64,000 nt of DNA from Labrys miyagiensis (GTDB taxonomy: Bacteria; Pseudomonadota; Alphaproteobacteria; Rhizobiales; Labraceae): the NCBI RefSeq assembly GCF_030160835.1, contig NZ_BSPC01000066.1:1-64000 (forward strand), read 5' to 3'. The position numbers and the translations under genes were made by a program. This document shows, piece by piece, positions 1 to 10,368 of this stretch. The first letter of the stretch is position 1, and every line of letters begins with the position of its first letter. The notes beneath the pieces were generated by a model. It did no database searches. It was not told the DNA's origin and worked only from the letters and a program-made list of their open reading frames with translations.

Positions 1-90
1 AGGCCAGAGCAGCAAAAACACCATATCAACGAACTTCGTGACACAGTAGAATGAAGAGCCTGACCGAAAAGTCGACGGAACCTCGGCTTT

Positions 91-182
91 TTGTCATTGC
101 CGGGCTTGTCCCGGCAATCCAGGGAAGCGCAAACGTCGGAAAGGCGGTGTCTGGATACCCGGGACAAGCCCGGGTATGACAA
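91..182. repeat. Inverted-repeat intergenic element
   Basis: Two 24-base arms (91-114 and 159-182) are near-perfect reverse complements built round CCGGGCTTGTCCCGG and CCGGGACAAGCCCGG. They flank a 44-base centre. Short palindromic elements with this core are common between genes in Hyphomicrobiales. It lies about 125 bases upstream of the first gene. It could form a large hairpin in RNA; no coding role is seen. Confidence 0.75.
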
Positions 183-307
183 AATCTGCGCCTCCCTCGG
201 CTTCTTCACAACTTTTGAGTCAGGCTCCGAAGACGCGTTGCCACTGGACGGCGGCGGTTGGGCCATGCAAAGGCGTCTCGTGTCCAGCCAGGACAGGGGA
301 GATATGC

Positions 308-1087
308 ATGAGTGCCGAACAGCCCATTTCCGCCCATGCCGGCCTGCCGGCGTCGATCTGCATCGCCACGCCGGCCTATGAGGGCTCGTGCAAGATGGGC
401 TATGTCGACAGTCTGCTGAAGCTGGTGGTGACGCTGAGGGAATTGGGCATCAGCATCTCCTTCGCCACGGCCGAGAAGAGCTCGATCATCGCACTCGCGC
501 GCAACATCCTGGCGGATTACTTCTTGAGGAAGACGACGGCGACGCATCTGCTGTTCATCGACGCCGACATGCGCTTTCGCGTCGAAGATGTATTGCGCAT
601 GCTCGGCCATTCCTCCTGCGACGTTATTGGCGCGATCTGCCCGGGCAAGACCTTCGATTGGCCGCGCATTGCCCGTATCGCCCGTGAGCAACCGGGCCTA
701 CCGCCGGAACGCCTGGCCGAGAGGGGCGCGGTCTATGTCTCGACCCCGGAATTGCTGGCGGCGGAGGCTGCCAGCGACGGCGTGGACGTCTTCGACGAGC
801 CGATCGAAGTCAGCGGCGTCGGCACCGGCTTGATGCTGATCCGCCGCGAGGTGTTCGAAGCCCTGCGCAACGCCCATCCCGAATGGCTGCTGACCAGCGG
901 CATCGTGGCGGGCGGGCATGCCTTCTTCTCGGGTGGCCGCATGCCCGATGGCGGCTTTGCCGGCGAGGATTTTGCCTTTTGCCAGGATGCCCGCGCCATC
1001 GGCGTGCGCATCTTCGCCTGCCCATGGTTCAAGATCGGGCATATCGGGACGTATGAGTTCGTGGGCGAACTGGCAACGGCAAGATAG
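308..1087 (+). CDS. GT-A fold glycosyltransferase-like protein
   Basis: A 259-residue protein. It opens with a nucleotide-binding-like strand (ICIATPAYEG), then has a FIDADM acidic motif near residue 80 that resembles the DxD metal/nucleotide-sugar site of GT-A glycosyltransferases. A later GEDFAFC stretch resembles the acceptor-side acidic motif of GT2-like enzymes. There are no membrane segments or signal peptide, so it should act in the cytosol. I chose the ATG at 308 because a purine-rich site (GGGGAG) sits just upstream; the frame stays open further upstream, into the palindromic repeat. It stands alone, so donor and acceptor are unknown. Confidence 0.7.
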   Translation: MSAEQPISAHAGLPASICIATPAYEGSCKMGYVDSLLKLVVTLRELGISISFATAEKSSIIALARNILADYFLRKTTATHLLFIDADMRFRVEDVLRMLGHSSCDVIGAICPGKTFDWPRIARIAREQPGLPPERLAERGAVYVSTPELLAAEAASDGVDVFDEPIEVSGVGTGLMLIRREVFEALRNAHPEWLLTSGIVAGGHAFFSGGRMPDGGFAGEDFAFCQDARAIGVRIFACPWFKIGHIGTYEFVGELATAR

Positions 1088-1235
1088 GCCAGGGAAACGT
1101 TGCGATTGGCCAGCGGCGCTGAGAGGCTGAAGAGCAACGGCCCTGCCAATCGGTGTTCGCTGCGCTCGCAAGAACGAAGGCCCCTTATCTTGGCGCGCCG
1201 GCAGGCTGCCCATGGGCGCTGGCTTTGCCGGGCGA

Positions 1236-1333
1236 GGCGCAGGATTGGAGTGGCGATCACCGATCGCCATCTTCCTGCTCGGTAAAAACGTCCCGTCTCC
1301 AAGATTGTCGATCGGTGATCGACACTCCGATCC
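1236..1333. repeat. Double-hairpin intergenic repeat, copy 1
   Basis: Outer arms 1242-1252 and 1323-1333 pair with one mismatch. Inside are two hairpins: TGGCGAT-N5-ATCGCCA at 1251-1269 and GTCGAT-N5-ATCGAC at 1307-1323. A 22-base stretch (1236-1257) occurs exactly, in opposite orientation, at 6323-6344, so this is a dispersed family. The otherwise gene-free stretch 1088-1387 holds only this element. Confidence 0.8.
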
Positions 1334-1387
1334 CCCGCCTCAGCCGGCAAAATTAGTACCTATGGGCAACTGCCGGCACTCCGGGCT

Positions 1388-3649
<2,262 letters not shown>

Positions 3650-3695
3650 TTGCGAAATCCCAGAGAAATCAAAGCCCTTGCATGTTTCGCGCGAA

Positions 3696-3726
3696 TATCT
3701 ACATCCTCTAGTGGCTAGAGGAGCAA
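3696..3726 (-). promoter_or_regulatory. MerR-type promoter/operator of the metal ATPase gene
   Basis: On the minus strand a -35-like TTGCTC (3726-3721) and a -10-like TAGATA (3701-3696) are separated by 19 bases. This over-long spacer is the hallmark of MerR-activated promoters. It contains the dyad CCTCTAG-TGG-CTAGAGG (3705-3721), which resembles known CadR/ZntR operators. The site lies between the ATPase gene and the divergent MerR-family gene, so it probably controls both. Confidence 0.8.
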
Positions 3727-3731
3727 GCAAA

Positions 3732-4160
3732 ATGAGCACCGCAGGCGTGGCAATCGGCGAGGCAGCGCGGCGCAGCGGCGTGAAAGTGCCGACGATCCGC
3801 TATTACGAACAGGTCGGCCTCCTGCCGGAGCCGCCGCGCACCGATGGCAATCGGCGTCTCTATCAGAAAGGCGACGTGCGGCGCCTTGCCTTCATCCGCC
3901 ACGCGCGGGAACTCGGCTTCGATGTCGATTCCATTCGCGCGCTTCTGGAGCTGCAGGACAATCCGACGCAATCCTGCGCCACCGCCGATTCAATCGCCCG
4001 CGCCCGTCTCGTTGAGGTCGAACAGCGCATCGCCAGTCTGCTCGCTCTCAAGACCGAGCTGGAGCGCATGGTGACGGGCTGCGAGCACGGCCGCGTCGAC
4101 GAATGCCGCGTGATCGAGATCCTCGCCGACCACGGCAAGTGCCTGCATGAGCATCATTGA
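3732..4160 (+). CDS. MerR-family heavy-metal regulator (ZntR/CadR-like)
   Basis: A 142-residue transcription factor. The N-terminal winged-helix has the family signature TIRYYEQVGLLPEP at residues 21-34, followed by a long dimerisation helix. Cysteines at 82, 117, 125 and 137, with a terminal His cluster (LHEHH), match the metal-sensing layout of ZntR/CadR/PbrR proteins, where a Cys from one subunit joins Cys residues of the other. It is divergent from the P-type ATPase, with the MerR promoter in the shared gap. It should untwist that promoter when Zn, Cd or Pb is bound. The ATG at 3732 is chosen because the dyad operator lies before it. Confidence 0.9.
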   Translation: MSTAGVAIGEAARRSGVKVPTIRYYEQVGLLPEPPRTDGNRRLYQKGDVRRLAFIRHARELGFDVDSIRALLELQDNPTQSCATADSIARARLVEVEQRIASLLALKTELERMVTGCEHGRVDECRVIEILADHGKCLHEHH

Positions 4161-4168
4161 AGGAGAGG

Positions 4169-4192
4169 GGGCTCCGCCTATCGCGAGCCCCG
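4169..4192. terminator. Possible bidirectional terminator hairpin
   Basis: GGGGCTC (4169-4175) pairs with GAGCCCC (4186-4192) across a 10-base loop. It sits between the convergent ends of the MerR gene and the lipoprotein gene. No clear T-run follows on the plus strand, so intrinsic termination is uncertain. Confidence 0.4.
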
Positions 4193-4202
4193 GATGGCGT
4201 CG

Positions 4203-4763
4203 TTATTGCGCCAGGCTCAGCCGCTGCCGCGCCTTCGCGATCGTGGGAGCGCCCGCCACGATGACCGACACCTCGCTCGCTGTGACATCCGCGCGGGCGA
4301 GACCATAGACCTGTCCGGCATTGGGAACATATTTGCTGAACGAGAAGGTGAGGAGGATAGAGCTCGGCCTCTTGCGCGCGTCCACGATGTGGCCATTGAA
4401 GCCCGCGAAAATCGGAGATCCATCCGTCAGCAGCTGCATAGCGGTGAGCAGTTTGCGGTCGGTCAGGCTCGGATTTGACATCACCGTCCGGTAGCCTTGG
4501 GCGCTGGCAGCCGGCATAGGCATTGTTCCCGTAACCACGAAGCCCACCCCACCACAATGCGCGTTGGCGCAGATCAGAGATTTTGTGACATGCATGCGAG
4601 AATCGATGAAGCCAGTGGGAAAATGGGCATCGACCCATCCCTGCGAAGCGAGGCCGGCATTCGACGCGGGCGAAAACGAAATACGCCCCGACGTCTGGGC
4701 GCAGGCGCCCAAAGCAAGACAAACGGCAATCATGCCAAGGAAACGGAACAAGAGAGCCCCCAA
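4203..4763 (-). CDS. Putative lipoprotein of unknown function
   Basis: A 186-residue protein. The first 21 residues form a lipoprotein signal: two basic or polar residues, a hydrophobic stretch (FLGMIAVCLAL) and the lipobox LGAC with Cys21. The mature part has an N-terminal region with two further Cys (ICANAHCGG), possibly a disulfide. I do not recognise the family. It should be lipid-anchored in the cell envelope. It is convergent with the MerR regulator and shows no functional link to it. Confidence 0.65.
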   Translation of the reverse strand: MGALLFRFLGMIAVCLALGACAQTSGRISFSPASNAGLASQGWVDAHFPTGFIDSRMHVTKSLICANAHCGGVGFVVTGTMPMPAASAQGYRTVMSNPSLTDRKLLTAMQLLTDGSPIFAGFNGHIVDARKRPSSILLTFSFSKYVPNAGQVYGLARADVTASEVSVIVAGAPTIAKARQRLSLAQ

Positions 4764-4922
4764 GATTACAGAATAGTGACACCCGTCACTACGTCATGAC
4801 CCTAGGGGTTGGAAACGGCCAAATCAATCGATTCCGCGGCCCGCGTTTTCTCTTTGGAGCGCGGTCGCATCGGCTTCCATGTCTGCCGCTCCAAGCCGAG
4901 TACCTGATGAGGCAGCTGGGGC

Positions 4923-6161
4923 TCACTCCGCCGCGATCGGGATGCTCACACCCGGTTCTTCGTCGAAGGGCGTTTCCAGTTCCACGAACTTGTCGGGGTA
5001 GAAGCCATTGAAGCGGGTGCGCAGGCCGAGCGAATAGGCGCCGATATGGCCGATCTCGATCCAGTCGCCGGTGTCGATGGTCTCGGGCAGGTAGAACGGC
5101 CGCGTCAGGATGTCGACGGAATCGCAGGTGGCGCCGCAGATGCGAAAGGGCAGCAGCTTGTCGGGCGAGCCGTTGCGGCGCTTGCGGGCGGGATCGGGGA
5201 TGAAGCGGGTCGGGAGCAGCAGCTTGCCTGTCCATGAGTCGGAGAGCGAGGCCCAGACGCCGTCATTGATATAGAGGCGCTGGCCTTTCTTCAGCATCAC
5301 GCGCACCAGCACCGAGAGGCAGCGCGCCACGATCACGCGGCCAGGCTCGGCCACCAGCGGCAAGTCGTCGAGCTTCCAGTCGGCGATGTCGGCATTGATC
5401 TGCCGCATCAGCGCCTGCGTGGTCGGCGTGGTGGAGTTGGAGCCCTTCTTCTTCGGATCCATGCCGTATTGGGCTGGAAAGCCGCCGCCGATATCGAGCT
5501 CGACGATGTCCTCCTTGATGCGCGAGCGCACCCAGGCGACGGAGGCGAGCCCGCGCTCATAGGTCTCTGGATCCTCGACCTGCGAGCCGACATGGAAGGC
5601 GATGCCGGTCTTGAAGCCGATGCCGGCCATGCGATCGAGCAGCTCGACGGCATGGGTGGGCGTGGCCCCGAACTTCTTCGAGAGCTCATAGGCCGCCGCG
5701 CCCTTGGTGGCGAGGCGCAGGAACAGCGTGATTTCTTCGGGCGGGATATCGAGCGCCCGCACGATGCGCAGGATCTTGGCGACCTCGTCCTCATGGTCGA
5801 GCGAGAGGTCGCGGATGCCGTAGGTCTCCAGCGCCAGGCGGATATGCGACTGCGCCTTCACCGGATGCATGTAGAGGAGCTCGCAACCCGGCGATGCCTC
5901 GCGCGCCGCCTCGAACTCGGCTGGGCTGGCCACATCGAAACTCTTGATGCCAGCCTCGGCCAGCACCTTCAGGATCATCGGCTCGCCATTGGTCTTGACC
6001 GCATAGGCGGTCTTGCCGGGGAAGAGCGCCATGAATTCGCGCGCATCGGCGGCCAGAACCTGCGGGCGGAAGCCATAGACGGGCTCATCCGGACGCAGCG
6101 CCAAAGCGGCCTCGCGGGCGGTCGGGAATTTCTGCATGGTCGAATCGACGCTGTTCTTCAT
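4923..6161 (-). CDS. Type III PLP-dependent ornithine/lysine decarboxylase
   Basis: A 412-residue protein that should decarboxylate ornithine (and possibly lysine) to putrescine/cadaverine in polyamine synthesis. It has the alanine-racemase-fold signature: the PLP Lys in YAVKTNGEP (Lys56), HVGSQ, the glycine loop DIGGGFP, EPGR, and the catalytic Cys in GATCDSVD near residue 350. Length fits the eukaryotic-type ODC family common in alphaproteobacteria. Two starts are possible: 6161, used here, or 6137 (MQKFPTARE). Longer in-frame starts would run into the repeat at 6254-6344. Arginine or diaminopimelate decarboxylase is less likely because of length and the CDSVD motif. Confidence 0.88.
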   Translation of the reverse strand: MKNSVDSTMQKFPTAREAALALRPDEPVYGFRPQVLAADAREFMALFPGKTAYAVKTNGEPMILKVLAEAGIKSFDVASPAEFEAAREASPGCELLYMHPVKAQSHIRLALETYGIRDLSLDHEDEVAKILRIVRALDIPPEEITLFLRLATKGAAAYELSKKFGATPTHAVELLDRMAGIGFKTGIAFHVGSQVEDPETYERGLASVAWVRSRIKEDIVELDIGGGFPAQYGMDPKKKGSNSTTPTTQALMRQINADIADWKLDDLPLVAEPGRVIVARCLSVLVRVMLKKGQRLYINDGVWASLSDSWTGKLLLPTRFIPDPARKRRNGSPDKLLPFRICGATCDSVDILTRPFYLPETIDTGDWIEIGHIGAYSLGLRTRFNGFYPDKFVELETPFDEEPGVSIPIAAE

Positions 6162-6253
6162 GACGCCCGTTTTAAGCCTCTTCGGTGCAGTCGCAAAACA
6201 ACCCGGTTTCCTGACGAAAATGTGACAGGGTGTGCGGGTAGGCGCACTAAACA

Positions 6254-6344
6254 CGGAGTGGCAGTCTCCGACTGCCATCGTCCTCTCCTGCATACACGAC
6301 GTTTCCAAGATGGCGATTGGAAATCGCCACTCCAATCCTGCGCC
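6254..6344. repeat. Double-hairpin intergenic repeat, copy 2
   Basis: Two hairpins with 7-bp stems and 5-base loops: TGGCAGT-N5-ACTGCCA (6259-6277) and TGGCGAT-N5-ATCGCCA (6311-6329). Bases 6323-6344 are the exact reverse complement of 1236-1257, so this is a second copy, inverted, of the element at 1236-1333. It sits between two minus-strand genes. Confidence 0.8.
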
Positions 6345-6401
6345 TGGCTGGGCAAAGTTGGCGCGTGGGCGTTCAAGCCCGAGCCTTTCACCGGCCGCGC
6401 T

Positions 6402-6863
6402 CTACAGCGGCGCCCGGGCGCCGTGCTTGGTGTATTCGGCAATCAGCGCTGGATATTCAATGAAGTCCGGCTCCTTGGGATAGCTGTGGATGGCGGAAGT
6501 CATCGCCCAGGTGATCTTCTCGGCGGTGTTCACCTCGATATAGGGCCAGAACCAGCTGTGGTCGTCGAGCAGGGTAGGGCGCACATTGACGAAATCCTCG
6601 AATCCGTCCGCGCGGGTGAACATCCAGCTCATACAATAGGGGCAGAAATAATGGCCGGTGGTGCCGTGCAGGCCGCCGATCACCGGTTCGCCGGCGGTGA
6701 CAGCGAAGCCCTTGCTCGGTACCGTCAGGGTCAGCGAATAGGCGCTTGCCGTCATGCGCTGGCAGCCGCGGCAATGGCAGGCCGAGGCCATCAGGGGCTG
6801 GGCGCGCACTTCGAAACGGCACTGGCCGCAACGGCATTGGCCCTTCATGGACAGCTTGGACAT
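6402..6863 (-). CDS. GFA/CENP-V domain zinc protein
   Basis: A 153-residue protein of the glutathione-dependent formaldehyde-activating (GFA/Mss4-like) fold. Zinc-binding cysteines are visible as CRCGQC (residues 10-15), CHCRGCQ (about 29-35) and CPYC (about 74-77). Length is typical. Many members are annotated as formaldehyde-glutathione adduct enzymes, but most have no proven activity, so only the fold is secure. It lies between the decarboxylase and a phosphoesterase on the same strand, with gaps that do not suggest tight coupling. Confidence 0.85.
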   Translation of the reverse strand: MSKLSMKGQCRCGQCRFEVRAQPLMASACHCRGCQRMTASAYSLTLTVPSKGFAVTAGEPVIGGLHGTTGHYFCPYCMSWMFTRADGFEDFVNVRPTLLDDHSWFWPYIEVNTAEKITWAMTSAIHSYPKEPDFIEYPALIAEYTKHGARAPL

Positions 6864-6919
6864 CAGCGTCGGTTCCTCCCTGATTATTGAGCCGAACTAA
6901 GCATGTTCGCCGGGTGGCT

Positions 6920-7717
6920 TCACGCGAAATCGAACGGCCCCGGAAATCGTCCGATCGGCACCAGATGGGTGACGAGGCCGGCGTCCTCCTTCCAGTGATG
7001 CAGCAGGAAGGCTGGCGGCTCGAGATAGGAAGCCGGCTCAGCATCGGCCTGGAACCGCAGCGCGATGGCCGTCGTGGTGCTCGGCGCGGTACACAGCAGG
7101 GTGCCCCCGAAGCGCAACTGCATGAAGCGATGTACGTGGCCGCAGGCGATGCGTTCGACATTGGGGAAGCGCGCAATCAGCGCCGCCAGCCGCTCGCCAT
7201 TGCGGCACCAATACTCGTCGACATAGGGAATACCGCAGGCAAAGGGCGGCTGGTGCATCATCACGATGGTCGGCCGGCCCGGAGCCGCGGCGAGCTGCTG
7301 CTCCAGCCAGGCGGCGGCGTCATCGTCGAAATCGCCGTGATGGAGGCCGGGCACGGTGACGTCGACGCCGAGGATGCGCACCGGGCCGAAGTCGCCTGCC
7401 GCGAAATGCAGGGGCCCCGACCGGCTGGTGGTGTCGAAGTCGGCAAAGCTCCGGCGGAAGGCTTCGCGCTCATCGTGATTGCCGGGAATGACCAGCAGCG
7501 GCTGACGGATGGCGGAGAGCAGCTCACGCGCGAACTCGTATTCCGCCGGCGCCCCTTCATCCACGATATCGCCGCTGACGAGGACGAGATCCGGTTGGGG
7601 CGAGAGGCCGTTGAGGTGCTCGATTGCCGCTGCGAACATGGCGTTGGAGTCGACGATGCCGTGATAGAGCACGCCTTTGGGCCTCAGATGCGGGTCGGAA
7701 AGTTGGGCGATCAGCAT
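6920..7717 (-). CDS. Calcineurin-like metallophosphoesterase (CpdA-like)
   Basis: A 265-residue cytosolic phosphodiesterase. It has the dimetal signature in order: DPH (residues 8-10, SDPHLR), GDIVDEG, GNHDE, a histidine region (MMHQPP) and GHVH. This is the class III cyclic nucleotide phosphodiesterase arrangement (CpdA/GpdQ-like). The substrate could be cAMP or a glycerophosphodiester; the sequence does not decide. Start 7717 (MLIAQLSDPH) places the first motif at the N-terminus as is usual; an in-frame start at 7762 is possible. Confidence 0.85.
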   Translation of the reverse strand: MLIAQLSDPHLRPKGVLYHGIVDSNAMFAAAIEHLNGLSPQPDLVLVSGDIVDEGAPAEYEFARELLSAIRQPLLVIPGNHDEREAFRRSFADFDTTSRSGPLHFAAGDFGPVRILGVDVTVPGLHHGDFDDDAAAWLEQQLAAAPGRPTIVMMHQPPFACGIPYVDEYWCRNGERLAALIARFPNVERIACGHVHRFMQLRFGGTLLCTAPSTTTAIALRFQADAEPASYLEPPAFLLHHWKEDAGLVTHLVPIGRFPGPFDFA

Positions 7718-7976
7718 GACGTCGGAATGCCTTGCGGGGAGATGACGGCGCAAGGCTTCCATGCCGTGGGGGATTCTGCCAAGAGGGAAGGGGAGAGCCT
7801 GTGCTGGATCGGCACAAAAACACCAAGCCTATAAAAAAGGAAATCTCACGCCGGATGCAACCACGCTGCCTATAGCGAAAGACGGCAATTCCGTGGCAGG
7901 ATATAGCGGCATGCCGCTTGACGACCGGCCTTGCCACGCACAGAGTCAATCAGTTGATCAATCAAGGATTCTCATC

Positions 7977-8420
7977 ATGCGTATTGCCGGTTTTGTTGCC
8001 GCCGCTTTGCTGGCTGCTTCCTGCGTGCCGGCGCTTGCCGCCTCGGCCCTGGAGAAGAACTTCTGGCTGTCTGGCCCGAACTACGACGGCGTGTTGCCGC
8101 AATGCAGCGATCCGGCCGTGACGGGCAGGATCGTCTCGCGCTTCGACGCCAAGGAGGCCAATTACTGGAAATCCACGCTGACGATTCAGCAGATCGACGA
8201 GTCGCACCAGATCGCGTTCTCGCCCTGGGGCACCGACTATATTCCGCGCCGCTTCTGCGTGGCCCGCGCCCTGACGTCCGACGGCCACTACCGCCGCGTC
8301 TCCTATTCGATCGCCGAGGACACCGGCTGGATCGGCTTCAGCTGGGGCGTGGAGTGGTGCCTCGACGGCACAGACCATAACCTCGCTTATGCGCCGGCTT
8401 GCAAGATGGCGCGTCCGTGA
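7977..8420 (+). CDS. Secreted protein of unknown function next to RNase T2 remnant
   Basis: A 147-residue protein with a clear Sec signal (MRIAGFVAAALLAASCVPALA) and a mature domain of about 125 residues with Cys residues placed for disulfides (QCSD, RFCVAR, EWCLDG, PACKM). AAGGA precedes the ATG at 7977. It should be periplasmic or exported. I do not recognise a catalytic motif. Its stop codon overlaps a GTG that opens a decayed RNase T2 gene, so the two were probably once co-translated. Confidence 0.7.
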   Translation: MRIAGFVAAALLAASCVPALAASALEKNFWLSGPNYDGVLPQCSDPAVTGRIVSRFDAKEANYWKSTLTIQQIDESHQIAFSPWGTDYIPRRFCVARALTSDGHYRRVSYSIAEDTGWIGFSWGVEWCLDGTDHNLAYAPACKMARP

Positions 8421-8556
8421 TCCGCTTCCCGCTCGCCGCCCTCTTGCTCGTGGTGGCGAGTGGGAAGCTTTCCGCACGCGAGATCCGGGGCGGCGCTCCC
8501 GGGTGACTTCGACCTCTATATCCTGTCGTTGACCTGGTCGCCCGGCTTGGCCTTTG
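8417..8556 (+). pseudogene. Remnant of a ribonuclease T2 gene (N-terminal part only)
   Basis: A GTG at 8417 overlaps the previous stop and opens a signal-peptide-like reading (MIRFPLAALLLVVASGK) that stops at 8504-8506. In another frame, bases 8505-8549 encode DFDLYILSLTWSPG, which matches the conserved first strand of RNase T2 enzymes (FDxYxLxLxWSP). The two parts of one protein are therefore in different frames. The catalytic segments (IHGLWP-like and EWxKHG-like) are absent before the next gene at 8651. I read this as a frameshifted and 3'-deleted gene. The family call rests on a short motif. Confidence 0.6.
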
Positions 8557-8650
8557 GCCACAAGGCTGCGCAATTTCCATCCCTGCCCTCAGACAGCGCG
8601 GCAGCAAGGCTGTCGTGCCCGTTCCATCTTCATACCGACGGTAAACCGAC

Positions 8651-9001
8651 ATGGCTCTCTGGGTGAAATTCGCGGGCACGGGCGAAGGCGAGGCCGAGGC
8701 CGGCGCCCCCAAGCCCGAGAGGCTGGAGACGGGCAACCCCGCCTTCCGCACCTGGAACAGCTATGAGAGCGCCAACGGCAAGACCTTCGGCGGCATCTGG
8801 GAGGCGACGCCAGGGCGCTGGCGCATCGTCTATGAGGAGTGGGAGAGCTGCACGGTGCTGGAGGGCCGCTCCATCGTCACGCCCGACGGCGGACCGCCGG
8901 TCGAGCTCGGGCCGGGGGACACGATAATCCTGGAGCCCGGCTTCGTAGGAACCTGGGAAGTGGTGGAAACCACCCGCAAAAGCTACGTCATCCGAATCTA
9001 A
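8651..9001 (+). CDS. Small cupin-domain protein (DUF861-like)
   Basis: A 116-residue single cupin. The pattern FGGIWEATPGRWRI, CTVLEGRSIVTPDGG, GPGDTIILEPGFVGTWEV, ending ...RKSYVIRI, fits the short (S)-ureidoglycine aminohydrolase-like/EutQ-type cupins often annotated DUF861. The function is not fixed by sequence; such proteins may bind a small ligand or metal. It is followed directly by a perfect inverted repeat (9003-9104). Confidence 0.75.
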   Translation: MALWVKFAGTGEGEAEAGAPKPERLETGNPAFRTWNSYESANGKTFGGIWEATPGRWRIVYEEWESCTVLEGRSIVTPDGGPPVELGPGDTIILEPGFVGTWEVVETTRKSYVIRI

Positions 9002-9002
9002 G

Positions 9003-9104
9003 CCGTCATCCCGGACGAGCGCAGCGAGATCCGGGACCGTGAGTGGAATGAGGCTCTTTTCGGTTGACGGTCCCGGATCTCGCTGCGCTCGTCCGGGATG
9101 ACGG
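9003..9104. repeat. Perfect 38-bp inverted repeat
   Basis: Arms 9003-9040 and 9067-9104 are exact reverse complements with a 26-base loop. The core (CGGACGAGCGCAGCGAGATC) is a widespread intergenic repeat motif in Bosea/Labrys/Bradyrhizobium-type genomes. The left arm begins right after the cupin stop codon, so it may also act as a 3' stabilising or terminating hairpin, though there is no T-tract. Confidence 0.9.
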
Positions 9105-9171
9105 TGCTTAATCTCTTGCCACCTACCGCTATTCCCGGCGATATGAATCCCGGCAAGGGGAATCCGAGACG

Positions 9172-10368
9172 ATGACGGCAGCGCCGGGGAATAGCAGCAT
9201 TCTGCGCGAACGCGATGGTCATGAGGCGCGTGTTTCCTATGCGGAACTCTTCTTCGACCTCGTCTATGTCTTCGCGGTGACGCAGCTTTCGCACTCCTTG
9301 CTGCATCATCTCAGCTGGGGCGGCGCCCTCGAAACCCTGATCCTGTGGTTCGCCGTCTGGCTGGTCTGGCAATATACCTGCTGGTTCACCAACTGGTTCG
9401 ATCCCGAGAAGACGCCGATCCGCCTCTGCCTCTTCGTGCTGATGGCTGTCGGGCTGGTGATGGCCGCCGCCATTCCCGAGGCGTTCAAGGAGAGGGGGCT
9501 GATCTTCGCCTGCTGCATCGCGGCGATGCAGGTCGGCCGATCCGCCTTCGCGCTCGCCCAGCTCGGGCGCGGCAGCCCGCTCACCGCCAACTTCCAGCGT
9601 CTGCTGATCTGGAGCGTCATTGCCGGCTGCTTCTGGATCGCCGGCGGCCTGGCGGAGGGACCCCTCCGCATCGTGTTGTGGGTGATCGCCGTCGGCTGCG
9701 AATATTTCGCACCGATGTTCGGCCTGTGGCTTCCCATCCTCGGCCGCTCGCATTCAGGCAGCGAATGGACCATCGAGGGCGGCCATCTCGTCGAGCGCTG
9801 CGCCCTCTTCGTCATCGTGGCGCTGGGCGAATCCATCCTGGTGACGGGCGCCACCTTGTCCGAGTCGGAGGCCTGGGAACTGCCTGCCCTGATCGCCTTC
9901 CTGGTCGCCTTCGTGGGCAGCATCGCGATGTGGTGGGTCTATTTCGACACCTCGACGCGCGACGCCACCGAGGTGATCGTGGAATCGGATAATCCCGGGC
10001 AGCTCGGCGCCTATATCCATTATCTCCACGTGCTGCTGGTGGCGGGCGTGATCGTCGCGGCCGTGGGCAACGATCTCTCGATCAAGCATCCCGACCAGCC
10101 GGTCGACATCGCCAGCCTCGCCGTGATCTATGGCGGCCCGGCGATCTATCTGGTCGGCAACGCCATCTACAAGCGCCTGATCTATGGGCGCGTCCCCATC
10201 TCCCACATCGCCGGGCTCCTGGCGCTGGCCCTTGCCGCACCCTTCAGCCTCAGCACCGATCTCCTGATGATCAGCGGCATCACCACGGTGATCGTGCTCG
10301 CGGTTGCGGTGTGGGAAGGCTTCGTCAGCCGCAAGAGCCGGGCCCCAGCTGAGCGTCACGCCTCATGA
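9172..10368 (+). CDS. ltrA: Low temperature requirement A (LtrA) family membrane protein
   Basis: A 398-residue polytopic inner-membrane protein with about ten hydrophobic helices. The N-terminal ELFFDLVYVFAVTQLS is the LtrA family signature, and WWVYFD and VALGESI follow where expected. The family is named from a cold-sensitive Listeria mutant; its biochemical role is not established. It overlaps rlmJ by four bases (ATGA), so the two are probably co-transcribed and translationally coupled, although no functional link is obvious. Confidence 0.9.
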   Translation: MTAAPGNSSILRERDGHEARVSYAELFFDLVYVFAVTQLSHSLLHHLSWGGALETLILWFAVWLVWQYTCWFTNWFDPEKTPIRLCLFVLMAVGLVMAAAIPEAFKERGLIFACCIAAMQVGRSAFALAQLGRGSPLTANFQRLLIWSVIAGCFWIAGGLAEGPLRIVLWVIAVGCEYFAPMFGLWLPILGRSHSGSEWTIEGGHLVERCALFVIVALGESILVTGATLSESEAWELPALIAFLVAFVGSIAMWWVYFDTSTRDATEVIVESDNPGQLGAYIHYLHVLLVAGVIVAAVGNDLSIKHPDQPVDIASLAVIYGGPAIYLVGNAIYKRLIYGRVPISHIAGLLALALAAPFSLSTDLLMISGITTVIVLAVAVWEGFVSRKSRAPAERHAS

